Shown one piece after another: positions 1-7,135 of a stretch of DNA of 8,860 nucleotides. Positions within the stretch are counted from its first letter, which is position 1. Each line of letters starts with the position of its first letter. The position numbers were made by a program, and so were the translations under genes. The stretch is from an uncultured Faecalibacterium sp. (GTDB lineage: Bacteria > Bacillota > Clostridia > Oscillospirales > Ruminococcaceae): the NCBI GenBank assembly GCA_934561485.1, contig CAKTGS010000083.1:1-8860 (forward strand), written 5' to 3'. The notes under the pieces are model-generated. The model did not search any database, had not been told where the DNA came from, and worked only from the letters and a program-made list of their open reading frames with translations.

Positions 1-55
1 TTGTGTTTTTATACGGGGGAAACATCCCGTTTGTGGTGAGCCTCTGTTTTGCTTC

Positions 56-106
56 TCAGCGAACCCCGACAGCCTGTCCCTGCTGTGCGGGTTCCATATC
101 AACCAT
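56..106 (-). CDS. Possible 16-residue micro-ORF or leader peptide
   Basis: On the minus strand, AAAGGAG (122-116) sits 9 bases before an ATG at 106, which opens a 16-codon frame ending in TGA at 58-56 (MVDMEPAQQGQAVGVR). The ORF lies about 75 bases downstream of the predicted start of the 189-217 promoter. Codons 5 to 16 are almost wholly contained in the 61-94 hairpin. I recognise no family. It may be a leader peptide, a small protein, or a chance ORF in a structured 5' leader whose main gene lies outside the window. The good ribosome binding site is the main reason to list it. Confidence 0.25.
   Translation of the reverse strand: MVDMEPAQQGQAVGVR
61..94 (-). other. Stable hairpin in the leftward leader
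   Basis: GAACCC (61-66) pairs with GGGTTC (89-94) and ACAGC (69-73) pairs with GCTGT (82-86), separated by a 2x2 internal loop and closed by an 8-base loop. No T-run follows on either strand, so it is not an obvious terminator. It overlaps the 16-codon ORF and could be part of a structured leader RNA. Confidence 0.4.
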
Positions 107-188
107 CGGTCTTCGCTCCTTTCTTCTTAAAGTCAGCGGGAGTAACTCTCTTTTGAGCTTCTGCTGTACTTCTCTGGTTTCTGGCTTA

Positions 189-217
189 ATTATACAGGAA
201 GCTGCACGTTTTGTCTA
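189..217 (-). promoter_or_regulatory. Candidate sigma-A promoter reading leftwards
   Basis: On the minus strand, TAGACA (217-212, one mismatch to TTGACA) is followed after exactly 17 bases by a perfect TATAAT (194-189). Transcription would start near 182 and run leftwards off the window. Just upstream of the -35 box is an inverted pair, GCACAA at 228-233 and TTGTGC at 250-255 (plus-strand reading), which could be an operator. The downstream gene is either the 16-codon ORF at 106-56 or something beyond the left edge. Confidence 0.6.
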
Positions 218-352
218 TTGGCAGACCGCACAAAGAATGAATTTTGTTTTTGTGCAATGTTAAAATCTGCGGCGATGCAGAAAAATTGCCCAGAAGTTCC
301 GGGCCGTTTGTGGAGGATTTTACGCAAAACGGGAGAAAGTGTCCGCTGGGTA

Positions 353-381
353 TTATGTGATGGCTTCGTTTGTGCTAAAAT
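353..381 (+). promoter_or_regulatory. Possible extended -10 promoter before the DUF2798 gene
   Basis: TGC followed by TAAAAT (373-381) forms an extended -10 element. The best -35 at 17-base spacing is a poor TTATGT (353-358), so recognition would depend on the extended -10. A TTGTGC motif (370-375) abuts the -10. Transcription would begin near 388, only about 17 bases before the terminator hairpin at 405, so most transcripts would end early unless read-through is controlled. Confidence 0.35.
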
Positions 382-404
382 AGCGCCAATGAATGGTAGT
401 CGCC

Positions 405-445
405 GCCGCCCCGCGAGATGAAAGTTTCGCGGGGCGGCTTTTTTT
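405..445 (+). terminator. Strong rho-independent terminator upstream of the DUF2798 gene
   Basis: A perfect 12-bp GC-rich stem, GCCGCCCCGCGA (405-416) with TCGCGGGGCGGC (427-438), has a 10-base loop and is followed at once by seven T residues (439-445). No plus-strand gene is visible just upstream in the window. It either ends a transcript entering from the left, or it attenuates a transcript started at the 373-381 promoter before it reaches the gene at 488. Confidence 0.85.
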
Positions 446-487
446 GCGGCGAAAATTTACACAAAAAGAAACGGAGAATCAATCAAA

Positions 488-952
488 ATGCCTAAAACTT
501 TACCGGAACGTATTTTCTTTACCATTGTCATGGCCGCTATTATGGTCTATGGCATGATCGTCTACAATGTGGCGCTGAACACAAACGGCGTGACCAACGC
601 CACCTTTGTTATGGCTCTGCACGAAATGCCGATCATGGTGCCGGTGGCCTGTGTGCTGGAGTTTTTTGTGGTGGAAAAGCTGGCCACGAAGCTGGCATTC
701 CTGTTTATGCGCCCCACAGACCGCCCGCAGTTCATCACCTATGCCATCTCGCTGATGATCGTGTGCATCATGTGCCCGGTGATGAGTCTGGTTGCAACGC
801 TGCTGTTCAAGGAGCCGAGCTTCGGCACCTGGGTGCACACCTGGGGCTGCAACATGCCCATGGCCCTGTGCTGGCAGATGCTGTACTGCGGACCGCTTGC
901 CCGTGTTATCTTCCGGCTGGTGTTCCGCCGCGGGGAAAAGCAGGGCGCATAA
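488..952 (+). CDS. DUF2798-type small integral membrane protein
   Basis: The 154-residue protein has four predicted membrane segments, at about residues 10-30, 41-62, 83-107 and 118-146, with short basic ends (RRGEK near the C terminus). It looks like an internal duplication: each half has a helix rich in Met, Ile and Val followed by a helix with a Met-Pro motif (EMPIM at 46-50, NMPMA at 122-126). The opening residues and this two-repeat pattern fit DUF2798, a family of unknown function often found in gut Firmicutes; the assignment is from memory. GGAG (473-476) lies 11 bases before the ATG. The gene stands alone behind the 405-445 terminator and is separated from atpB by a 546-base gap with its own promoters, so cotranscription with the ATP synthase is not required. 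No catalytic motif is visible, and I propose no function. Confidence 0.8.
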   Translation: MPKTLPERIFFTIVMAAIMVYGMIVYNVALNTNGVTNATFVMALHEMPIMVPVACVLEFFVVEKLATKLAFLFMRPTDRPQFITYAISLMIVCIMCPVMSLVATLLFKEPSFGTWVHTWGCNMPMALCWQMLYCGPLARVIFRLVFRRGEKQGA

Positions 953-1032
953 GCGGTTTGTCTGCGGTTCTATAATAAATATGTATAAAAAATATACATA
1001 AGATGCCGCTGAAACATACCGGGTGAGATGCC

Positions 1033-1069
1033 TATACGTTTTTTATATACCTGATATATAAAAACTATA
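1033..1069. repeat. AT-rich imperfect inverted repeat
   Basis: TATACGTTTTTTATATA (1033-1049, offset by one base) can pair with TATATAAAAACTATA (about 1055-1069), with one bulged position and a short central CCTGA spacer. A second AT-rich dyad, TATGTATA/TATACATA, lies just upstream near 978-998. They could act as weak transcription roadblocks, protein sites or bent DNA. The sequence alone does not say which. Confidence 0.35.
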
Positions 1070-1147
1070 CGGTATGGCTACTTTTGCGGAAATATTTCCC
1101 AAAACCGGCAGAATTCGCCTGCAAGGTGCCGGATAAATCGAAAAAAA

Positions 1148-1272
1148 TTGTACAGATTGTGCGCTTTTATACTTTGCAATTGTGCACCCTGTACAACAGT
1201 TTTGATTTACCGGTGCAATGCTACCGGATAAAATGTAGAATGTGCACAAATCCTCTTGCCAATTTTGTGCAA
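1148..1272 (+). promoter_or_regulatory. Cluster of TTGTGCA/TTGTACA motifs, putative operators
   Basis: Within 125 bases there are TTGTACA (1148-1154), TTGTGC (1157-1162), a dyad TTGTGCA-CCC-TGTACAA (1180-1196), a perfect palindrome TGTGCACA (1241-1248) and TTGTGCA (1265-1271). The last lies inside the spacer of the better atp promoter. The dyad is the best operator candidate: seven-base arms differing at one position. The motif resembles redox and CRP/FNR half-sites only loosely, and the regulator is unknown. Confidence 0.4.
1206..1234 (+). promoter_or_regulatory. Secondary candidate atp promoter
   Basis: TTTACC (1206-1211, four of six matches to the -35 consensus) and TAAAAT (1229-1234, five of six) are separated by 17 bases. 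It lies just downstream of the 1180-1196 dyad. It is weaker than the 1256-1284 promoter and may not be used. Confidence 0.35.
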
Positions 1273-1284
1273 TCGTACTATTAT
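1256..1284 (+). promoter_or_regulatory. Probable main promoter of the atp operon
   Basis: TTGCCA (1256-1261, five of six) and TATTAT (1279-1284, five of six) are separated by exactly 17 bases. The start would be near 1291, giving a leader of about 208 bases before atpB. A TTGTGCA motif (1265-1271) lies within the spacer, a position where a bound repressor would block polymerase. Confidence 0.55.
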
Positions 1285-1317
1285 ACACAACGAAAAAAGA
1301 CGAAACCGAAAAAGAAA

Positions 1318-1363
1318 GGGGAGGGCACGGACAGCATTCAGGCGGTGCCTTCCTTCCTTTTTT
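1318..1363 (+). terminator. Terminator-like hairpin in the atp leader (possible attenuator)
   Basis: GGGGAGGGCAC (1318-1328) can pair with GTGCCTTCCTT (1345-1355) through 11 base pairs, three of them G-U wobbles, around a 16-base loop. A run of six T residues follows (1358-1363). It lies between the predicted operon promoter and atpB, so it would be an attenuator rather than the end of a gene. The wobble pairs make it weaker than the terminators at 405 and 7578. Confidence 0.45.
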
Positions 1364-1405
1364 CACGGTGTACAGTCTTTTCTTCATGCGATAAGAAGGT
1401 GTGGA

Positions 1406-1456
1406 GCCGGTGTGCGGTGCAGCCCTTTTGCGGGGCAGAACATCGCCAGAACCGGC
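1406..1456 (+). other. Paired leader region upstream of atpB
   Basis: GCCGGT (1406-1411) is complementary to ACCGGC (1451-1456), enclosing a shorter GCCC/GGGC pair around a T-rich loop (about 1422-1436). The structure would end about 25 bases before the Shine-Dalgarno sequence at 1481-1490. It matches no riboswitch class I recognise. Confidence 0.3.
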
Positions 1457-1498
1457 CCTCAGACCCGGACCCCATTCTTCAGGAAGGAGGAAAAATAA

Positions 1499-2182
1499 AT
1501 GAACAAGTTGACCCAAGCCCTGATGGAAGAGCTCACCGTCGAGTACGTCAAGGTCGGCCCGCTGCAGATCCCGGAATCCGTGGTCATCAGCTGGGTGATC
1601 ATGGTGCTGGTCGTGCTGGGTTCCATCCTGCTCACCCGTAACCTGAAGGTAGACCACATCAGCAAGCGTCAGGCTGTGCTGGAAATGGCCTACACTGCGG
1701 GCAAAAATTTCTTTGAAGGCCTGCTGGGCAAGGAGGGCGCATGTTATGTGCCCTACCTGATGACCGTGGCCATCTACATTGCCTGCTCGAACCTGATCGG
1801 CGTGTTCGGCGTCAAGCCCCCCACGAAGGATCTGGACGTGACCGCTGCGCTGGCCCTGATGAGCATCGTGCTCATTGAAGGTTCCGGCATCCGCGCACGC
1901 GGCGGCATCGGCTTCCTCAAGAGCCTGGCTGCCCCCACCCCGGTCATGACCCCCATGAACATTCTGGAGATCGCCATCCGGCCTACCAGCCTGTGCATGC
2001 GACTGTTCGGCAACGTGCTGGGCGCATTCGTCATCATGGAGCTGATCAAGCTGGTGGTGCCCGTTTTCGTTCCTGCCGTGTTCAGTCTCTACTTTGACCT
2101 GTTCGACGGCCTGATCCAGACCTACGTCTTTGTGTTCCTGACCTCGCTGTTCATGAAAGAGAGCATCGGCGGAGAGGAATGA
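1499..2182 (+). CDS. atpB: ATP synthase Fo subunit a
   Basis: Subunit a forms the two ion half-channels and contacts the c-ring in the membrane. At 227 residues it is of ordinary Firmicute length. Membrane segments are visible at about 27-45, 84-105, 115-127, 172-195 and 204-219. The essential arginine is R168 in the signature SLCMRLFGNV (164-173); Cys166 departs from the small residue usual there. The final helix carries Q207 and D200, which aligns with the E. coli His245 position (Glu in Bacillus). The position of E. coli Glu219 is Phe177 here, with a Glu four residues later at 181. A very strong ribosome binding site (AGGAAGGAGG, 1481-1490) fixes the start 8 bases downstream. It is the first gene of the operon; no atpI precedes it. 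Confidence 0.95.
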   Translation: MNKLTQALMEELTVEYVKVGPLQIPESVVISWVIMVLVVLGSILLTRNLKVDHISKRQAVLEMAYTAGKNFFEGLLGKEGACYVPYLMTVAIYIACSNLIGVFGVKPPTKDLDVTAALALMSIVLIEGSGIRARGGIGFLKSLAAPTPVMTPMNILEIAIRPTSLCMRLFGNVLGAFVIMELIKLVVPVFVPAVFSLYFDLFDGLIQTYVFVFLTSLFMKESIGGEE

Positions 2183-2230
2183 TTCCCCTATTTACTTACT
2201 GACTGAGACATTTTAAAAGGAGATTTTACT

Positions 2231-2455
2231 ATGAACGGTTTGATTGCTCTGGGCGCTGGCATTGCAGCGCTGACCGGCATTGGCGGCGGCATTGGCATTG
2301 GTATTGCAACCGGTAAGGCAACGGAGGCTATCTCCCGTCAGCCCGAGGCTGCCAGCAAGATCCAGACCAACCTGCTGCTGGGCGCTGCTCTGGCAGAAGG
2401 TACCGCAATTTTCGGCTTCGTTGTTGCACTGCTGATCATCCTGTTCCTGGGCTGA
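2231..2455 (+). CDS. atpE: ATP synthase Fo subunit c (proteolipid)
   Basis: This 74-residue hairpin protein builds the rotating c-ring. Helix 1 contains the glycine repeat GGGIGIGIATG (18-28), the polar loop is RQP (36-38), and helix 2 carries the ion-binding carboxylate Glu56. The family signature (S/A-R-Q-P, ten residues, two hydrophobics, then x3-hydrophobic-x-E) is matched across 35-56. Compared with sodium-type c subunits such as that of Ilyobacter, the helix-1 Gln is Ile, the Ser after the Glu is Gly57, and the Tyr is Phe61; only Thr58 is retained. Proton coupling is therefore inferred. AAGGAG (2217-2222) lies 8 bases before the ATG. The 48-base spacing from atpB and tight spacing to atpF fit operon expression. 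Confidence 0.96.
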   Translation: MNGLIALGAGIAALTGIGGGIGIGIATGKATEAISRQPEAASKIQTNLLLGAALAEGTAIFGFVVALLIILFLG

Positions 2456-2473
2456 TAATGGAGGCGTGAACGA

Positions 2474-2971
2474 ATGCTGAAACTGGATATTAACCTGCTG
2501 TGGACCGTGGTCAACGTCCTCATCATGTACGCTCTACTGCGCAAGTTCCTGTTCAAACCCGTGCAGGACGTGCTGGACAAGCGCCAGAAGATGGTGGATG
2601 AGAGCCTGGCAAGTGCGCAGGACGCAAAGACCAAGGCAGAAGCTGCCCTGGCTGCAGCCAACGATAAGCTGCACAACGTGGACATCGAGGCCGCTGCACA
2701 CCGCGAGGCAAGCGCACAGCAGGCCGAAAAACAGAAGGAACAGCTGCTGGCCGAGGCACAGCGTCAGGCCGACGCCATTGTGGCCGAGGGCAAGGCAGCT
2801 GCAGAAGCAGAGCGCGCCAGCAAGCTGCGCCAGGCCGATGCACAGATCGCCGACCTGACCCGCACCATGTGCGCAAAGGTGCTGGAGCGCAACCTCACGC
2901 AGCAGGATGATGCCCGTATGCTGGACGACCTGCTGCAGAAAGCGGGGGAGAGCGATGGCAAGCGCGTCTGA
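2474..2971 (+). CDS. atpF: ATP synthase Fo subunit b
   Basis: Subunit b is the membrane-anchored peripheral stalk, working as a dimer. One N-terminal membrane helix (about 6-27) is followed by a charged stretch FKPVQDVLDKR (27-37) and a long Ala, Glu, Gln and Lys-rich helix (38-140) typical of the right-handed coiled coil. The C-terminal part (about 131-157, AKVLERNLTQQDD and on) fits the region that normally contacts delta. The length of 165 residues is usual, so the gene is neither truncated nor extended with delta sequence as in mycobacterial b-delta fusions. GGAGG (2460-2464) precedes the ATG by 9 bases. Its end overlaps the next gene by 17 bases, leaving no room for a separate atpH. Confidence 0.95.
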   Translation: MLKLDINLLWTVVNVLIMYALLRKFLFKPVQDVLDKRQKMVDESLASAQDAKTKAEAALAAANDKLHNVDIEAAAHREASAQQAEKQKEQLLAEAQRQADAIVAEGKAAAEAERASKLRQADAQIADLTRTMCAKVLERNLTQQDDARMLDDLLQKAGESDGKRV

Positions 2972-4685
2972 GATTTTAAAGGCTTATCTGCACTGTGCCC
3001 GTACCCCGGCTGAGGACGCCGTGGAGCGCATCCGCACCCAGCTGAAAAAGCAGTACGGTGCCGCTGAGGTGGAGCTGACCGTCAGCGTGGAGCCGGACCT
3101 GATCTCCGGCTATGTGCTGCAGGTGGGCGACCGTGTGTTCGACAACTCCGGCAAGAGCGCTCTGGCCGCCATTACGGCGGATGCGCCCAGTCTGGCTGTG
3201 ATGCAGACCCGTGTGGAGGACTACAAGCCCGCCGCCACGACCGCAGAGGGCGGCACCGTGATCTCCGCAGCCGATGGCGTTGTGGACGTCAAGGGCATGG
3301 ATCAGGCCGTTTACGGCGAGATCGTTACCTTTGACAACGGTGCAAAGGGCATGGTGGAAAGCGTGGAGCCCGATCATCTGGGCATCATGCTGTTTGACAA
3401 GATCGAGGAAGTGGGCGTGGGCACTCTGGTGACCCGCAGCGGCAAGCGCGCCGGCATCCCGGTGGGCGATGGCTTCCTGGGCCGCGTCATCAGCCCGCTG
3501 GGCGAGCCCATTGACGGCAAGGGCCCCATTGAGGCAGAGGGCTACAACCCCATTGAAAAGCAGGCTCCCGGCATTTTGGAGCGCCAGAGTGTGGATACCC
3601 CGCTGCACACCGGCATTCTGGCCATTGACTCCATGTTCCCCATTGGCCGCGGCCAGCGTGAGCTGATCATTGGTGACCGCCAGACCGGCAAGACCTCCAT
3701 TGCCACCGATGCCATCCTGAATCAGAAAGACACCGGCGTGCTGTGCATCTATGTGGCCATCGGGCAGAAGGCTTCCTCCATCGCCCGCGTGGCCGAGGAC
3801 CTGAAAAAGCACGGCGCTATGAGTTATACCACCATTGTGGCAGCTACTGCATCGGATTCTGCTCCGCTGCAGTACATCGCTCCCTATGCGGGCACTGCAC
3901 TGGCCGAATACTTCATGTCCAAGGGCAAGAGCGTGCTGATCGTGTACGATGACCTGTCCAAGCACGCAGTGGCCTACCGTGCCATCTCGCTGCTGCTGCG
4001 CCGCTCCCCGGGCCGTGAAGCCTACCCCGGCGATGTGTTCTACCTGCATTCCCGTCTGTTGGAGCGCTCCTGCCGGATGCGGGATGACCTGGGTGGCGGT
4101 TCCATCACCGCACTGCCCATCGTAGAAACGCAGGCCGGTGATGTTTCGGCCTACATCCCCACCAACGTCATTTCCATCACCGATGGCCAGATCTTCCTGG
4201 AAAGCGCCCTGTTCAACGCCGGCAACCGCCCGGCTGTCAACGTGGGTCTGTCGGTGTCCCGTGTGGGCGGTGCCGCCCAGACCAAGGCTATGAAAAAGGC
4301 CAATGCCAACCTGCGCATTGAGCTGGCTCAGTACAAGGATATGGAGTCCTTTGCTCAGTTCAGCTCCGACCTGGACGCTGAGACCCGCCGCCAGCTGGAG
4401 CACGGCAAGGCTCTGATGGAGATGCTCAAGCAGCCGCTGTATCAGCCCAAGTCCGATGCAGAGCAGGTGGTGCTGCTGACGCTGGCTTCCCACGGTGTGC
4501 TGGACGAGATCCCCGTGGCAGAGCTGCGTACCAAAACTTCCGCATTTATGCGTCAGTTCCGCGCGGATGTGTCCGGCACGATGGAGAAGATCCAGACCAC
4601 CGGCAAGATCGAACCCGAACAGGTCGATGCCATCCTGAACGCCTGGAAAGCTTATGCGGGAGGCGACAGCCATGCCGTCCAGTAA
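2955..4685 (+). CDS. atpA: ATP synthase F1 alpha subunit with fused delta C-terminal domain
   Basis: The protein is 576 residues, about 70 longer than usual alpha. Residues 1-72 resemble the delta (OSCP) C-terminal domain: residues 39-58, starting VELTVSVEPDLISG, fit the delta signature pattern as I recall it, followed by DRVFDNSG. Residues from about 78 align with ordinary alpha, apparently including its N-terminal helix (SLAVMQTRVEDYK, 79-91). Alpha features are intact: P-loop GDRQTGKTS (240-248), Walker B strand SVLIVYDD (326-333), signature PAVNVGLSVS (426-435) and the arginine finger R436. ATG 2955 is preceded by GGGGGAG (2944-2950) and lies inside the atpF end; an upstream in-frame ATG at 2907 lacks a ribosome binding site and lies deep in atpF. 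No separate delta gene exists in the operon. The alpha identity is certain, the delta assignment strong but from memory. It overlaps atpG by 14 bases. Confidence 0.93.
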   Translation: MASASEILKAYLHCARTPAEDAVERIRTQLKKQYGAAEVELTVSVEPDLISGYVLQVGDRVFDNSGKSALAAITADAPSLAVMQTRVEDYKPAATTAEGGTVISAADGVVDVKGMDQAVYGEIVTFDNGAKGMVESVEPDHLGIMLFDKIEEVGVGTLVTRSGKRAGIPVGDGFLGRVISPLGEPIDGKGPIEAEGYNPIEKQAPGILERQSVDTPLHTGILAIDSMFPIGRGQRELIIGDRQTGKTSIATDAILNQKDTGVLCIYVAIGQKASSIARVAEDLKKHGAMSYTTIVAATASDSAPLQYIAPYAGTALAEYFMSKGKSVLIVYDDLSKHAVAYRAISLLLRRSPGREAYPGDVFYLHSRLLERSCRMRDDLGGGSITALPIVETQAGDVSAYIPTNVISITDGQIFLESALFNAGNRPAVNVGLSVSRVGGAAQTKAMKKANANLRIELAQYKDMESFAQFSSDLDAETRRQLEHGKALMEMLKQPLYQPKSDAEQVVLLTLASHGVLDEIPVAELRTKTSAFMRQFRADVSGTMEKIQTTGKIEPEQVDAILNAWKAYAGGDSHAVQ

Positions 4686-5559
4686 GCTGCTGAAGGAGCG
4701 CATTGAGAGCATCCAGGATACGATGAAGATCACGAACGCCATGTACCTGATCTCCTCGTCCAAGCTCCGCAAGGCGCGCAAGAATTACCAGAACGTTTCG
4801 CCCTACTTCAACCGCATGCGCGACACCATCTCCCGGGTGGTGCCGCACCTGCCGGAAGAACCGGTGCATCCGTTCTTCCACGAGCGTGTGAACGAAAAAG
4901 CCAATCCCTGCCGCGCCTACCTGGTGCTGACGGCGGATAAGGGCATGGCAGGCGCATTCAATCAGAACATCATCAAGTTCCTCAAGGAGCACGCGGATGA
5001 GAACGACCGGTTCTATGTGATCGGTCAGGTGGGTTACCGCGCACTGTACCACAAGGACCCGCGTCTGGTGGAAGAGTTCCGCTACAGTGCCACCGCGCCC
5101 ACCCTGCAGCGTGCCCGTGACATCACGGTGGACGCCATTGATGATTTCAAGTCCGGCAAGCTGGATGAGATCTACCTCATCTATACCCGGATCGAGAATG
5201 CACTGACCAGCGAGCCGACCATGGTACGGCTGCTGCCGCTGGACCGGCAGCACCTGCAGCCTGCGCCCAAGGGTCTGGGCGACCCGAAGGGTGAAGTGGA
5301 AATGATGCCGGACGCCTGGACCGTGTTCGAGCAGACGGCACCCATCTATATGCACGGCATGATCTTTGGCGCCATGACCGAGAGCTACTGCGCCGAGCAG
5401 AGCGCCCGCATGACCGCCATGGATTCCGCTACCAAGAGCGCCAAGGATATGATCCGGGAGCTGCAGCTGGAGTACAACCGCAGCCGCCAGGGCTCCATTA
5501 CCCAGGAGATCACCGAGATCATCGGCGGTGCGGCAGCCGTGCAGAAGCGAGCAGAATAA
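4672..5559 (+). CDS. atpG: ATP synthase F1 gamma subunit
   Basis: Gamma is the central rotor shaft. The 295-residue protein has the N-terminal helix with KITNAMYLISSSKLRKA (19-35), a Rossmann-like middle domain (about 80-180, with LTADKGMAGAFN near 86-97), and the C-terminal helix ending RQGSITQEITEIIGGAAAV (272-290), which fits the gamma signature. The start at 4672 is preferred over the in-frame ATG at 4654 because GGGAGG (4658-4663) lies 8 bases before it and because the protein then begins like known gammas. It overlaps the alpha gene by 14 bases, suggesting translational coupling. It is followed by the only long gap inside the operon. Confidence 0.96.
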   Translation: MPSSKLLKERIESIQDTMKITNAMYLISSSKLRKARKNYQNVSPYFNRMRDTISRVVPHLPEEPVHPFFHERVNEKANPCRAYLVLTADKGMAGAFNQNIIKFLKEHADENDRFYVIGQVGYRALYHKDPRLVEEFRYSATAPTLQRARDITVDAIDDFKSGKLDEIYLIYTRIENALTSEPTMVRLLPLDRQHLQPAPKGLGDPKGEVEMMPDAWTVFEQTAPIYMHGMIFGAMTESYCAEQSARMTAMDSATKSAKDMIRELQLEYNRSRQGSITQEITEIIGGAAAVQKRAE

Positions 5560-5565
5560 AAGAAC

Positions 5566-7134
<1,569 letters not shown>

Positions 7135-7135
<1 letters not shown>

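Larger units (their letters stand above)
1..487. other. Intergenic region with divergent promoter signals and a terminator
   Basis: No convincing long protein-coding gene is visible on either strand; the ORFs of 60-90 codons on the plus strand have no family resemblance or ribosome binding site. What can be supported is a minus-strand promoter at 189-217 with a ribosome binding site and 16-codon ORF downstream of it, a hairpin at 61-94, a possible plus-strand extended -10 at 373-381, and a strong terminator hairpin at 405-445. Base composition is more AT-rich than the genes, as expected for intergenic DNA. Confidence 0.6.
953..1498. other. AT-rich intergenic region and atp operon leader
   Basis: No gene is supported here on either strand. 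The left part (974-1070) has two AT-rich inverted repeats: TATGTATA/TATACATA with a five-A loop near 978-998, and an imperfect pair around 1033-1069. Neither is followed by a proper T-run, so neither is a convincing terminator for the DUF2798 gene. The middle part (1148-1284) holds the TTGTGCA-type motifs and two candidate promoters. The right part (1291-1498) would be the transcribed leader, with a terminator-like hairpin at 1318-1363, a further paired region at 1406-1456, and the atpB ribosome binding site. Confidence 0.6.

Noticed and set aside
1180..1196. Rex (NADH-sensing) operator
   Set aside because: Rex sites are 18-base TTGTGAA/TTCACAA-type palindromes. This dyad is 17 bases with different inner bases, so the name is not justified.
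1084..1657. Overlapping open frames on both strands across the atp leader
   Set aside because: They span promoters, hairpins and the atpB start, lack ribosome binding sites, and their proteins look like random translation.
2907..2954. Upstream in-frame start for the alpha gene
   Set aside because: It would add 16 residues from an alternative reading of the atpF end, has no ribosome binding site, and is unlike delta or alpha. ATG 2955 has a nearby GGGGGAG.
2880..2980. Frameshifted or broken atpH between atpF and atpA
   Set aside because: The b subunit is intact to its C terminus and overlaps the fusion gene by 17 bases. No frame here encodes a delta N-terminal domain, so a simple sequencing error cannot restore atpH.
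2976..4781. 601-codon open frame on the minus strand opposite atpA
   Set aside because: It lies wholly opposite a certain gene, has the His, Gly and Gln-rich make-up of antisense translation of GC-rich coding DNA, and shows no ribosome binding site or family motif.
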